64,000 nucleotides of DNA, taken from the NCBI GenBank assembly GCA_965208745.1, contig CBDBPN010000004.1:3534001-3598000 (forward strand). The letters run 5' to 3'. Below the pieces are notes generated by a model. The model ran no database searches. It was not told where the DNA came from and worked only from the letters and a program-made list of their open reading frames with translations. Source of the DNA: VXNE01 sp965208745. GTDB taxonomy: Bacteria > Pseudomonadota > Gammaproteobacteria > Pseudomonadales > Azotimanducaceae. The translations under genes were made by a program, and so were the position numbers. Positions 15,937-25,043 of the stretch are shown piece by piece (the stretch's first letter is position 1; every line of letters starts with the position of its first letter).

Positions 15937-18312
15937 TCAGGCCGTCGCGTTCCCCCTGGCCTCGGCGGCGAACAGCGCCACCGCCTGGCGGAACTCGTCG
16001 TCGATCACCTGGCGCGCCGCCCGGACGACGGCGGAAACCACCGGCTCGGGCCGCAGGCGCCCTTGCTCGCTCGCGACGGCGCCTTGCGCGACGAGCGCCT
16101 CGATGAACTGACGCAATAGCCGCTGGTCGGAGAAATCGGGCGAGTCGATGCCGTGCAGCTTCGACATGCGTGCGGCCAGGACACCGCACCGCGTCTCGAG
16201 TCCCGTCCGCGCCACGGGGCCGGCCGCGGTGAGCACGACGCCGACGATGTAGTACCGCTCGATGGTCTCGCGGAGGATGTTGGCGAGCAGCTTCAGCCGG
16301 AACCGCTCTGGCGCCTCGGGCGGAGGCGCCGCGTAGAGGCCGCCGTCGCGCTCGACGACGAGGCCGGTGGACACCAGGCGGTCGAGCCACCACCGCACGG
16401 TGTCCGGGGGTGGCTCCGGCAGGAAGAGTTCCCGGCGTACGAATGGGAAGACCGTCTCGAAGTAGCGCGCGAGGTCCGCCGCGCGGGCGCTGCGGCGACG
16501 GTTGACGAGGAGGCACGCCAGCAGGGAAGGGGCGGCCAGCACGTGCAGCACGTTGTTCCGATACCAGGTCATCTGTACGGCCGTGGCGCGGTCGTGGCCG
16601 AGGATATCGCCGAAGGACCGCCGGTCCCGCTGCAGGAATCCCAGGGCCTCGACGGCGGCGACGATCTCGGCGGCGGGCAGGTCGGTCACGTGGTGTGGGC
16701 AACGGTCCGGGTCATGCGCGAGCAGGGTGCGCAGACAGTCGATCTGTTCGGTCAGCAGCCGCTCGTCCATGGCCTGCCTCGGCATGGACAGCGTGGCCAG
16801 GGCCACCAGGTTGACCCGGTTCACCGACGTGGCCGCGTTCACCCGGACCAGCGTCTCGCGGCCGAGTTCGGCGCTCCGGTCTTCGGATGCCTCCCCGTGG
16901 GCGTCGAGCCGGATCGGCTCTCCGAAGTCGAGCGCGACGCGGCCGAAGGACTGGCGCGTGAGGCGGAGGGTCCTGAGGACGCCCCGCATGGACTCGCGGC
17001 GCTTGGCGCCCCCGCGCAATTCGCTGAGGTAGCTGCCGCCTTCGACGACTTTCTCGTAGCCGATGTACACGGGCACGATGGCGATGGGGCGCGGCACGCC
17101 GCGGCGGGCGCTCTCGAGCGTCATGCGCAGGAGCCCCGTCCGGGGTCGAAGGAGGCGCCCCGTCCGCGAGCGTCCGCCCTCGACGAAGTACTCCACCGAG
17201 TGCCCGCGACGCAGCACCTGGTAGACGTACTCGCTGAAGATCGCCGTGTACAGCCTGTCGTCGAAGAACGCCCGGCGCATGAAGAACGCACCGCCGCGGC
17301 GGAGGATCGCCCCGGCGAGGGGGATGTTCATGTTCTCGCCGGCCGCGATGTGCGGAATCATGAACCCGCGGTGGAACAGCACGTAGGACAGCAGCAGGTA
17401 ATCGACGTGGGACCGGTGGCTCGGCGCGTACACCACCGTGTGGGTCTCGGCCACCGCGGCAAGCCCTTCGATGCCGCGCACGTCGATGCCGGCGTAGATG
17501 CGGTTCCAGAACCAGGTCAGCACGCGGTTCAGGAAACGGATCGCCGGGTAGGACATGTCGGAGGCGATCGAGCTGGCGTAGCGCCGCCCCAGGCGGCGGA
17601 GATCCGCCTGCTCCGCTTCCGCCTCCTCCTCGATGATCGAGCGCACGGCGCGGCTCCGGAGCACCACGTCAACCAGCGTGCGGCGGTGGGAGAGGTCGGG
17701 TCCCAGGGTGGCGGTCCTCTGGTTCCGGAACTTCACCCGCAGGAGGCGCGCCGTGCGCCGCGTCATGCGGTTCGCCTCGAGACCGGCGTCGACGATCTCG
17801 TGCCACGGCAGGGGGGCGCCGAACCGCGCGACGATGTCGGTACGGTTGAAGAACAGGCTGACGAAACGCCGGAACCGGGACGAAATCGACCAGTCGTCCG
17901 AGAACAGCGAGCGCACGAGGGAGCGTTCCTTGTTCGCCGCGCGGCCCCAGAACACCGATACGGGCACGAGAGTCGCCCGCGCGTCGGACTCGGCGAGCAG
18001 CCAGCGCTCGAAGCGCAGCATGCGCTCGGAGTAGCTCAGCATCGTGTGTCGGCGGCCGATACCGGCGCCCCGGTGCAGGAAGAAGAAGCGGCGCGCCTCC
18101 TCGACCCCGGGGGCGACGAACGGGTCGGTGGGGCGGGGCAGGCCGGCGCGCTCCGTCAGGATGTCGAGGATCAGGAGATCCGTCAGGGACCGGTGGTCGA
18201 GGACGTAGACGGGCGCATCCCCGAGCGCGTCCATGCCGAACGCTTCGGGCCGCGTCAGCCGGCGCACGACGGCGCGGGAGACGCGGAACACAAGGCGTGG
18301 GAGGGTCTTCAT
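15937..18312 (-). CDS. plsB: Glycerol-3-phosphate acyltransferase PlsB
   Basis: PlsB acylates sn-glycerol-3-phosphate at position 1, the first step of phospholipid synthesis, at the inner membrane. The 791-residue protein has the catalytic HRSHVD (HX4D) at residues 299-304, followed by GAFFMRR, the substrate-binding VEGGRSRTGRLL and later IVPVYIGYEKVVE. The long N-terminal and C-terminal extensions are typical of PlsB rather than PlsC. The ATG at 18310-18312 is chosen because MKTLPRLVFRVSR is the first sensible start; upstream sequence belongs to a repeat. It is followed on its 5' side by a MITE-like hairpin and gspD. Confidence 0.96.
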   Translation of the reverse strand: MKTLPRLVFRVSRAVVRRLTRPEAFGMDALGDAPVYVLDHRSLTDLLILDILTERAGLPRPTDPFVAPGVEEARRFFFLHRGAGIGRRHTMLSYSERMLRFERWLLAESDARATLVPVSVFWGRAANKERSLVRSLFSDDWSISSRFRRFVSLFFNRTDIVARFGAPLPWHEIVDAGLEANRMTRRTARLLRVKFRNQRTATLGPDLSHRRTLVDVVLRSRAVRSIIEEEAEAEQADLRRLGRRYASSIASDMSYPAIRFLNRVLTWFWNRIYAGIDVRGIEGLAAVAETHTVVYAPSHRSHVDYLLLSYVLFHRGFMIPHIAAGENMNIPLAGAILRRGGAFFMRRAFFDDRLYTAIFSEYVYQVLRRGHSVEYFVEGGRSRTGRLLRPRTGLLRMTLESARRGVPRPIAIVPVYIGYEKVVEGGSYLSELRGGAKRRESMRGVLRTLRLTRQSFGRVALDFGEPIRLDAHGEASEDRSAELGRETLVRVNAATSVNRVNLVALATLSMPRQAMDERLLTEQIDCLRTLLAHDPDRCPHHVTDLPAAEIVAAVEALGFLQRDRRSFGDILGHDRATAVQMTWYRNNVLHVLAAPSLLACLLVNRRRSARAADLARYFETVFPFVRRELFLPEPPPDTVRWWLDRLVSTGLVVERDGGLYAAPPPEAPERFRLKLLANILRETIERYYIVGVVLTAAGPVARTGLETRCGVLAARMSKLHGIDSPDFSDQRLLRQFIEALVAQGAVASEQGRLRPEPVVSAVVRAARQVIDDEFRQAVALFAAEARGNATA

Positions 18313-18362
18313 GGCGTCCGCCCGATCCCGTCGGAGCAGCTGGCCCGGGAGTGTTGCGACAT

Positions 18363-18519
18363 GGCTGGTGTGGTGTCCCGAAGGGCGCGCCCCACGGGGC
18401 CTGTGGCGGTGTTGCGCCCCTTGGCAATGGGCCCACCATTCCCTGCGGGGAACGCGCCTTGCCACAGACCCCGTGGGACGCGCTGAAGCATTGGGAACTT
18501 ACGGGACACCACACTAGCC
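18363..18519. repeat. MITE-like hairpin element between plsB and gspD
   Basis: The ends 18363-18380 and 18502-18519 are inverted repeats of 18 bp with one mismatch (GGCTGGTGTGGTGTCCCG). Nested inside are 18391-18407 paired with 18461-18477 (17 bp, one mismatch, starting CCCACGGGG) and a central AATGG/CCATT stem (18426-18440). The whole 157 bp can therefore fold as a long hairpin. The right end overlaps the gspD stop codon (18514-18516). Terminal repeats and small size suggest a non-autonomous transposable element; a structured terminator or attenuator is the alternative. Confidence 0.65.
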
Positions 18520-20445
18520 GCTACCGCGCCCCTCGTAGAGGTCGTCCGGCGAACTTGTGCCGCCTTCGGGGCGGGCCTCCAGTTGGAACTCGCGAATACG
18601 GTCGTACAGGCGGTCCGTCGTCACGCGCACGTCGCCCTCGCTGCGGAGGACGGTAGGCCGCAGGAACACGAGCAGGTTGCGCTTCGCGCGCGTTTCGCGG
18701 TTGCTGCGGAACAGACGCCCGACGGCCGGGACGTCGCCGAGCAGCGGCACCTTGCGGAGCGACTCGCGGATGTCGTCCTGGATGAGCCCCCCGAGGACGA
18801 TCGTCTGACCGTCGTCCGCGAGCACGGTCGTGTCGATCTCGCGCTTCTGCGTGATCAGGTCCGCGGCCTCGAGGCCCCCGCCACCGGCCAACCCGGACTC
18901 GACCAGGTTCTCGACGGACAGCAGGACCTCGAGCCGCACGGAGGAGCCGTTGTGGATGTGCGGGGTCACCGTCAGCGTGATGCCGATGTCCTGCCGTTGC
19001 ACGGTGCTGAACGGGTTGCTGATGCCGTCTGCCGTGGTCGTGAACGACCCGGACCGAAACGGGACGTTCTGGCCCACCAGATTCTTGGCCTCCTCGTTGT
19101 CGAGGGTCAGCACGCTCGGTGCGGACAGCAGGTCGGCGGCCGCGTTGGTGGCCAGGGCGTTCAGCACGGCCCCGAAGGAGATGCCGTCGGGGTCGACCTT
19201 GGCCACCGCGATCCCGGGCGTCGTCGTGCCGGTGGCCAGTCCGACGCCGTCCACGGCGGTCGCCCCGTCCGGCACGGAGTCCGCCAGCAGCGCGTTGACG
19301 ATGCCGTTGAGGGTGGTGTTGAAGGCGGGTACCGACTGGCCGCGCTGGTCCGCGCCGGCCACCTCGACCCCGAGGGTGAACAGGTCGTCGACCGCGATCT
19401 CCGCGATGGCGGCCTCGATCAGCACCTGCGTGCGGCGCACGTCGAGCATGCCGACGAGGTCCAGGATGTCGGCCATCGTGCCCGGGTCGGCCCGGGCGAC
19501 GATGGCGTTCAGCGACTCGTCGGACTGGATGCTGATGTGCTGGCCTTCCTCGGGACCGGCCTCGGTGAACAGGCCGTTCAGGATGCCCACCACGTTCTCC
19601 GCCTGGGCGTGGGCCAACCGGATCACCTGGGCCGCGTCCGCCGAGGTGGCCGGGACATCGAGCTTGTCGACCAGATCCATGATCACGGCCAGGGGGCGCG
19701 GCTTGCCTCTCAGGATGAGACTGTTGTTCCGCTCGTTCGCGATGACCTGCACGACCTGCGGTCCCGTCCCGCCCTCCCGGAGCTGGTCGGGCGCGACCCT
19801 CCCCAGGATCGCGACGACGGAGGCCACCCACGCGTACGTCAGCGGCCGTACCACGAAATCATCCTCGTTGGCGACGTCGATCTCCGCCACGATCCGCATG
19901 AGGCGCTCGATGTTGTCCGCGTGGTCCGAGAGGATCACCACGTTGGGGTTGGCGACGGCCGCGATGTGCCCGTACTGCGGGATGATGGGCCGCAGGATCT
20001 TCACGAGTTCGGTCGCGTCCACGTTCTGTGCCGCGACGACCTGGGTCACCATGGCCTGCCGGGCGCCGGAGAGGCCGTCGTCGCCGCCGCCGGTCTGCTT
20101 GACCAGGGTGGGGTTCTGGACCACGTGCACGACCTCGTCCACCGCGTACGCGCCGAAGCCGTGCACCCGCAGCACCGACAGCAGCAGCTCGTACACCGCG
20201 GCGCGGTCGAGTTCGGTGTTGGACACGACCGTCACCGTGCCCTTGATGCGCGGGTCGATGACGAAGGGGCGGCCGACGATCTGGGACACCTGGGTTATGA
20301 ACTGCCGGATGTCCTGGTCGCGGGCGTTGACCTGCCACGTCGGTTCGGCCGGCGTGGACTGGGCCTCCTGGGCGTCGGCAGGGGGTGTCGCCAGCCACCA
20401 ACCGGCGAGGGCGCAGGCCATCGACGCTGCCCGGAGGAATCGCAT
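18514..20445 (-). CDS. gspD: Type II secretion secretin GspD
   Basis: GspD forms the outer-membrane channel of type II secretion. The 643-residue protein has a signal peptide (about residues 1-25, MRFLRAASMACALAGWWLAT...), an N0 domain beginning NARDQDIRQFITQVSQ, N1-N3 repeats (VVAAQNVDATELVKILRPI and later ones) and the C-terminal secretin domain with VPFRSGSF, DIGITLTVTPHI and TIVLGGLIQDD. The ATG start lies 6 bp after gspC. The last codon and stop coincide with the end of a MITE-like repeat, so the original C-terminus may have been altered. The other T2SS genes (gspE-M) are not in the window. Confidence 0.95.
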   Translation of the reverse strand: MRFLRAASMACALAGWWLATPPADAQEAQSTPAEPTWQVNARDQDIRQFITQVSQIVGRPFVIDPRIKGTVTVVSNTELDRAAVYELLLSVLRVHGFGAYAVDEVVHVVQNPTLVKQTGGGDDGLSGARQAMVTQVVAAQNVDATELVKILRPIIPQYGHIAAVANPNVVILSDHADNIERLMRIVAEIDVANEDDFVVRPLTYAWVASVVAILGRVAPDQLREGGTGPQVVQVIANERNNSLILRGKPRPLAVIMDLVDKLDVPATSADAAQVIRLAHAQAENVVGILNGLFTEAGPEEGQHISIQSDESLNAIVARADPGTMADILDLVGMLDVRRTQVLIEAAIAEIAVDDLFTLGVEVAGADQRGQSVPAFNTTLNGIVNALLADSVPDGATAVDGVGLATGTTTPGIAVAKVDPDGISFGAVLNALATNAAADLLSAPSVLTLDNEEAKNLVGQNVPFRSGSFTTTADGISNPFSTVQRQDIGITLTVTPHIHNGSSVRLEVLLSVENLVESGLAGGGGLEAADLITQKREIDTTVLADDGQTIVLGGLIQDDIRESLRKVPLLGDVPAVGRLFRSNRETRAKRNLLVFLRPTVLRSEGDVRVTTDRLYDRIREFQLEARPEGGTSSPDDLYEGRGSG

Positions 20446-20451
20446 CGCGTC

Positions 20452-21360
20452 CTACCGCAGGGACGCTTGCACGAAGAAGCGGCGGTCGCCGCGCCGGACC
20501 TCGAGCCGGGCGACCCCGGCGGCGAGCACGTTGCCGATCTCCATGCGGTCCCTGCGCACGTCGCCCACCGGTCGCCCGTTCACCGAGACGATCACGTCAC
20601 CCGCCTGGAGGCCGGTCTGGGCGAGTCGCGGCGCGTGGGCGAGGGACCCGACGCGGTAGCCGCGCGTCTCGGCCGGGGACACGGCTTGCAGGCCGATGTC
20701 GCTGAGCGCCTGCTCGGGGTTGTCCTGGAGCCGCGTCCGGTACGCGTCCACCACGGCGCGCACGTTGCCGGGCTGGCCGCGATAACGCGGGGCGCCGCGG
20801 GGCGCCGCGTCCTCGCGCGACCGCTCGGGCGCCGGGCGTGCGAAAGCCCGTCCCCGCCGGGTGTCCCCCGCGGCGGACGTCAGTGGCAGGTCGTTGAACC
20901 GGAGCGCTTCGCGCACGCCGCCGCGGCTGATCAAGACGAGGTCCGAGTGCACCTCGGCCAGCCGCGCGCCGCCCGGAATCGCGTCGCCCACGCGATAGAC
21001 CTCCGCGTCGCGGCCCGCCGTGCCGATAACCGCCACGGACGCCGCCGGATCGCTCGCCTCGAACACGGCCGCGAGCACGAGATTGAGCTTCGTGTCCGGA
21101 GTCCGGTCCAGGGCGGCGGCGGCCGCGGTCCGGGCCCCGGGTCGGCCAAACAGGTGCATTGCGGCGATGCGCTCGACGCCGACGCCGGGCGCCGCCTCCC
21201 GCGCGGCGCTCGGCAAGGAGGAAACCGCTTCGGCGTCCGGGCTCACGGCGAAGAACCACACGCTCTGGGCGAGCGTGACGGCGATCCCGATGACGATCCC
21301 CACGATCGCCAGCACGCGCGCGGGCTCGACGAGCTTTGCGGCCTGGTCGAACAATGCCAA
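20452..21360 (-). CDS. gspC: Type II secretion protein GspC
   Basis: GspC is the inner-membrane clamp that links GspD to the inner-membrane platform. The 302-residue protein has one membrane helix at about residues 16-38 (VLAIVGIVIGIAVTLAQSVWFF), a homology-region domain (LNLVLAAVFEA ... GDAIPGGARLAEVHSDLVLI) and a C-terminal PDZ domain (about residues 215-300, LQAGDVIVSVNGRPV). The start is a TTG at 21358-21360; no ATG is available in frame. It is directly upstream of gspD in one operon. Ancestrally gspN probably preceded it; only a decayed copy does so now. Confidence 0.87.
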   Translation of the reverse strand: MALFDQAAKLVEPARVLAIVGIVIGIAVTLAQSVWFFAVSPDAEAVSSLPSAAREAAPGVGVERIAAMHLFGRPGARTAAAAALDRTPDTKLNLVLAAVFEASDPAASVAVIGTAGRDAEVYRVGDAIPGGARLAEVHSDLVLISRGGVREALRFNDLPLTSAAGDTRRGRAFARPAPERSREDAAPRGAPRYRGQPGNVRAVVDAYRTRLQDNPEQALSDIGLQAVSPAETRGYRVGSLAHAPRLAQTGLQAGDVIVSVNGRPVGDVRRDRMEIGNVLAAGVARLEVRRGDRRFFVQASLR

Positions 21361-21423
21361 CCCCGTATCGCTTGGGGTTCCATTGTAGCCGACGGGGACT
21401 CCGGCCGGGCCCGCTTGCCCCGT

Positions 21424-21690
21424 TGCGTCGAAGGCCGTGCCGCCGAACCCGACATCGCCCTGGCCGCCGAGGTCGTAGCCGGGTCCCGGATGCGCCAGTC
21501 GAAGCGGAGCCGTTCGTCGAGCAGGCCGGCCAGGCCCTCGTCGCCGGCGGCGCCCACGAGCCCCGCCCGCGCCAGGTAGACCGCGCCGGCCAGGAACGCG
21601 GCGCCGCCGATGGCGATGACGTGCGTAACCCGCATGGCCCCCGGGTTCGGAGGAGGAGGTTCCGCAGCACGGGCTGGAGGGCCGGTTCGG
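21424..21690 (-). pseudogene. Decayed duplicate of gspN plus the 3' end of dapE
   Basis: On the minus strand 21635-21534 encodes a GspN-like start (MRVTHVIAIGGAAFLAGAVY), then about 100 bp are missing, then DERLRFDWRIRDPA continues with frame damage down to about 21424. The stretch 21640-21690 matches the last codons of dapE. Compared with the intact genes at 33600-33970 the DNA is still similar at roughly nine bases in ten, judged by eye, but with deletions. It lies just upstream of gspC, where gspN normally sits, so it is probably the remnant of a duplication or of the ancestral junction. Confidence 0.85.
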
Positions 21691-21887
21691 CTCGAGTCGG
21701 ACGTCGGATGACGTCTGCGAACATGCGGCGCGCCACGTTGCCCTGCAAGCCGGGCGGTGCGGCCCGCAACGCCTCCATGGAGGCGGTTTCCGCGGGCGGA
21801 TGTCCCACAGGTTTCTCAGCCATCGCGCCTTCCGCTTCCGGCGCGGACAGCCGATCCTGCACCGGGAACGTAGCCGGGACGCAACGC

Positions 21888-22494
21888 ATGGCCGACACCG
21901 TCAGCCACGACCAGAACTTCAAGAACCTCATCGTCGACTACCCGCGCGACGCGCTGGCCTTCTTCGCCCCCGAGGAGGCGCCGGCGCCGGAAGACGACGT
22001 GCGCATCCTGCCGCTGCGCCAGGAGCAGGGCAAGGAACGCCTCGGCGACCGCTACCGGGTGCTCGACACGCCGCTGCTCGTCAAGTGGGCCGACGGCCGC
22101 CGCGAGGCGGTCGCGTTCGCGCTGGAGGAGGAGTCGGACGCGCGGCGCTTCTCGCCGCGGCGGCTGGCGCGCTACTGCCTGGACCTGGCGGACCTGTGCG
22201 ACACGGACCGCGTGGTGCCGGTGACGATCTTCCTGCGCACCGCCGAGCGCGCGCCCGCGTCCCTGGTCCTCGGCACGGAGCGACGCGCCTACCTCCAGTT
22301 CGAGTACCTCGCGTGCAGGTTGGCCGAGACGCCCGCCGAGCGCTGGCTCGACAGCGACAACGTGGTGGCGCGCGTCAACCTGCCGAACATGCGCCGCGCG
22401 GGGCACGACCCGGTCGAGGTCTACGCCCGCGCGGTGGGCGGCCTGCTCGAGCGGGAGGCGGACGGCGCCAGGCGGGCGAAGTACCTGGAGTTCA
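21888..22494 (+). pseudogene. Rpn-family nuclease-like gene, 5' part (split by an IS)
   Basis: From the ATG at 21888 the frame encodes SHDQNFKNLIVDYPRDAL ... GKERLGDRYRVLDTPLLVKW ... ALEEESDARRFSPRRLARY, the PDDEXK-like N-terminal domain seen in Rpn (recombination-promoting nuclease/putative transposase) proteins. The gene is cut at codon KYLEF by the IS at 22495; translation would run into the IS and stop at 22547, giving 219 residues. The 3' part resumes at 23820. Removing the IS and one 5-bp repeat copy restores one open frame of 324 codons, so the break is recent. Confidence 0.85.
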
Positions 22495-23819
22495 TGTCCG
22501 GGTTCAGAGACATATGGGACGAGGGGCGGGGACGCGGAGAGTTCTGATCGCCGGTTGCGGCGGAGGCCGGAAGCTGTGCTTACGGCCGTAGGCAACCCAG
22601 TAGCCGGGCCGCGCGGCCCGTCACCGGGACGGCCGGAGCGTAGCGGAGGAGCCGCGTAGCGGCTTGACGGGCTGCGCGGCCCGGCGATCGGCGATCGAAC
22701 GGCGCGTCTTCGGGGTGGCCGCACCCACCGGGGGTGGGTGCGGCGAGTCGGGTAGCCTTGGGTTTGACAACCGACAAGGAGACTCGACCCATGCAGATCA
22801 AGGCTGCACCGGCGGCATGCTATCGCAAGCTGCACATTGACGAGACCGGGGATCCCGAAGCACTGCGCCGCCTGGCGCTGCTCGACAAGATCGAGGTGTT
22901 GCGCGCCGCCGGCACGCCGCTGGCGGTGGCGCTGGGCGTGGCGGAGGTGACGCGCAGCACCTACTACCGCTGGCGTGCGGCCCTGCGCGATGGTGGCGTG
23001 CGTGCACTGGCCCCCCGCAGCCGGCGCCCGCGCCGGCTGCGGGGCGCGCGCCGCACGCGCGCGGAGGAGATTCGCGTGTGGGCCATGCGGCGCCGCCATC
23101 CGTTCATGGGCAAGAATCGCCTGCGCGTGATGCTCGCGCGCGAGGGACTGGACCTGAGCGCGTCCACCATCGGGCGCATCCTCGCCAAGGGCGTGCGCCT
23201 GGGGCGCATCGAGCCGTGTGCGTTCTGCCGCGGTCGCGTGCGGCCCAAGCGGCGCCGCGACTTCAACGGCCACGCGCGGCGCTGGCGCTACGGTCAGCGC
23301 GCCGAACGCCCCGGCGAACTGGTGCAGATCGACCACATGTCCCTGTCCCGCGACGGCCGGCAGCTGAAGGAGTTCAAGGCCGTCTCGCCGGTCGGCAAGC
23401 ACCTGGTGGCGCGCGCCTACTCCCGCGCCACCGCCCACAACGCCGAGCGCTTCCTCGACGCCGTGCGCGCCGAGATGCCCCACGAACTGCTCTCCGTGCA
23501 GGTCGATGGCGGCAGCGAGTTCATGGCCGAGTTCGAACAGGCCTGCGCCACGCTCGACATCCCCCTCTACGTCCTGCCGCCCCGGCGCCCCCAGTTCAAC
23601 GGCTGCGTCGAGCGCGCCAACGACACCACCCGCGTCGAGTTCTGGAACCTCTACGACGGCGACCTCACCGTCGCCGACGCCAACCGCGCCCTCGCCGAAT
23701 ACCAGCACTTCCACAACCACGTCAGGCCGCACCAGACCCTCGACTGGCAAACACCAATCGAGTACCTTCAAGCATCCAGGGAATGCCCCTCCCTGTCCCA
23801 AATCTCCTGAACCCGCACA
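22495..23819. mobile_element. IS481-family-like insertion sequence, 1,325 bp
   Basis: The left end TGTCCGGGTTCAG and the right end (reverse-complemented TGTGCGGGTTCAG) form imperfect terminal inverted repeats that extend about 25 bp through a shared TGGGAC. The direct repeat GTTCA flanks both ends (22490-22494 and 23820-23824), a 5-bp target duplication. The element holds a single intact transposase. Between the left end and the transposase is a 21-bp inverted repeat with one mismatch (22603-22623 and 22665-22685). Target duplication, ends and protein agree, so the boundaries are reliable to a base or two. Confidence 0.88.
22791..23810 (+). CDS. IS481-family-like transposase
   Basis: The 339-residue protein has an N-terminal helix-turn-helix (about residues 23-60, LLDKIEVLRAAGTPLAVALG ... 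TYYRWRAAL) and a DDE integrase core with catalytic acids in LVQIDHMSL, VQVDGGSEF and CVERANDT. A CAFCRGRVRPK pair of cysteines lies between the two domains. The ATG at 22791 has a good AAGGAG site ten bases upstream; an in-frame GTG-type extension upstream is not needed. The gene is intact and fills most of the element. Confidence 0.92.
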   Translation: MQIKAAPAACYRKLHIDETGDPEALRRLALLDKIEVLRAAGTPLAVALGVAEVTRSTYYRWRAALRDGGVRALAPRSRRPRRLRGARRTRAEEIRVWAMRRRHPFMGKNRLRVMLAREGLDLSASTIGRILAKGVRLGRIEPCAFCRGRVRPKRRRDFNGHARRWRYGQRAERPGELVQIDHMSLSRDGRQLKEFKAVSPVGKHLVARAYSRATAHNAERFLDAVRAEMPHELLSVQVDGGSEFMAEFEQACATLDIPLYVLPPRRPQFNGCVERANDTTRVEFWNLYDGDLTVADANRALAEYQHFHNHVRPHQTLDWQTPIEYLQASRECPSLSQIS

Positions 23820-24192
23820 GTTCATCGACATCTACGCCGGGCTGACCGACAATGAACTGCGCCGGTACCGGCGCCGGCATCCCGAGGAGGGCAACATCGT
23901 GACAGGGTTCTTTCAACGCGCTCGCGACGAAGGCAGGGCGGAGGGCATCGAGCGGGGCCTTGAACAGGGCATCGAGCGGGGCATCGAGCGGGGCCTTGAA
24001 CAAGGCATCGAGCGGGGCCGGGCCGAGGGTGAGCGGGCGGTGCTCGCGCGGCTGCTCCGGCGGCGCTTCGGCGGGTTGCCGCCCGAGGCGGCCGAGCGGC
24101 TGCGGCGGGCGCCCGAGCCGGAGCTTCGGACCTGGGCCGACAACGTGCTGGACGCCGAGACCCTCGACGACGTGTTCCGGTCAGCGCGCTGA
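23820..24192 (+). pseudogene. Rpn-family nuclease-like gene, 3' part
   Basis: After the IS the frame resumes as FIDIYAGLTDNELRRYRRR, then FFQRARDEGRAEG, a run of near-identical IERGLEQG units (about 23947-24018) and a C-terminal LLRRRFGGLPPEAAERLR ... LDAETLDDVFRSAR domain. The C-terminal half matches the helical tail of Rpn/DUF4351-type proteins. It has no start of its own and continues the 5' part at 21888. The 12-24 bp repeat units could vary in number. Confidence 0.85.
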
Positions 24193-24226
24193 GTGACGCC
24201 GGCGCCCCTGGCCTGCCTGGCCTTGG

Positions 24227-24330
24227 TACGCGGGGCTGACGGACAATGAGCCGTGTCGGTACCCGATGCCTGTGTCCTGCCGAGGGCCGCATCGTGACAG
24301 GACCTCCGGCGGGCCGCGACGAGGGCTGGG
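24227..24330 (+). pseudogene. Second, degenerate Rpn-tail fragment
   Basis: The DNA reads like a damaged copy of 23834-23937: GGGGCTGACGGACAATGAG here against GGGCTGACCGACAATGAA there, then GCATCGTGACAGGACCT against ACATCGTGACAGGGTTCT. Frames are broken. It is either a remnant of a second Rpn gene or of a tandem duplication. The rest of 24193-24616 shows no gene I can support. Confidence 0.6.
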
Positions 24331-24616
24331 GCGCGTCGGCGGCTTGTGCCGCCTTCGAGGCGCCGGCGGTCCATCCCCGCGAGTGCGTCTGACGCCATCC
24401 CCCGAAGTCGCCCGATACCGCGGCTCCAGCCGCGCCGCCCCGTCCACCGGCGCCTGACGGGCCAAGACCCCTCCGGCCGCCGAGCCGATGGTCCGGGTTG
24501 ACACGATGATGGAGGCAGCGACTACGGCACGCGCCGGACTGACGATGACCACCCCGTCGTGAACCTCGAGTCGGGACGCTCCAGCCGAGGGGGTCGATCG
24601 ACCGTTGACGTCGCCG

Positions 24617-24671
24617 TAAGACAATCAATATGCTTCGCAATGGCGTGTTAAGACATCAAATAACGTCTAAG
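24617..24671. promoter_or_regulatory. Candidate operator for the HipBA-like module
   Basis: A direct repeat TAAGACAATCAATA (24617-24630) / TAAGACATCAAATA (24649-24662) and an inverted pair TTAAGAC (24648-24654) / GTCTAAG (24665-24671) lie just before the antitoxin ATG at 24675. The stretch is markedly AT-richer than its surroundings. HipB-type antitoxins autoregulate by binding repeated sites at this location; the actual site is inferred. Confidence 0.35.
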
Positions 24672-24674
24672 AAC

Positions 24675-25043
24675 ATGAACAAACGCATGTCTCCAAGTAC
24701 GCTTCGAGTGCTGCGGGCACTGGGCGAGGAACTCTCCGTCGGGCGACGACGACGACGACTCACGCAAGCGGATCTCGCAACGAGAATGGGAGTCTCCATC
24801 GGGACGGTGCGGCGCCTCGAGGCGGGGGATCCCGGCGTCGCGATCGGTTCGCTCGCCATGGCGCTGCTCGCATTCGGCCAACTAAGCAGGCTGCTCACCG
24901 TACTCCCCGAAAGTCAAGACGACATTGGCCAGATGGTGGATCGGCAGAACCTGCCGCGCAGGGTGCGGAACGGGCGCCGGTCGCGGCCAGCCGAGCCCGG
25001 GCGGCCAGCGGACTCGGGCACGGTCGACGGGGCGGTGTTTTGA
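24675..25043 (+). CDS. HipB-like antitoxin/transcriptional regulator
   Basis: The 122-residue protein has a Cro/C1-type helix-turn-helix at about residues 29-67 (LTQADLATRMGVSIGTVRRLE). The tail after residue 90 is Arg/Pro-rich and unstructured. Its stop overlaps the TTG start of the HipA-like gene (TTGA). HTH-HipA pairs are type II toxin-antitoxin modules in which HipB represses the operon and neutralises the kinase. The ATG at 24675 is preferred over one at 24630 because repeats resembling operators lie between them. The N-terminus is uncertain. Confidence 0.78.
   Translation: MNKRMSPSTLRVLRALGEELSVGRRRRRLTQADLATRMGVSIGTVRRLEAGDPGVAIGSLAMALLAFGQLSRLLTVLPESQDDIGQMVDRQNLPRRVRNGRRSRPAEPGRPADSGTVDGAVF

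Noticed and set aside
22603..22685. A separate structured RNA inside the IS481-type element
   Set aside because: The 21-bp inverted repeat lies inside the element and is more simply a terminator or end structure of the IS.
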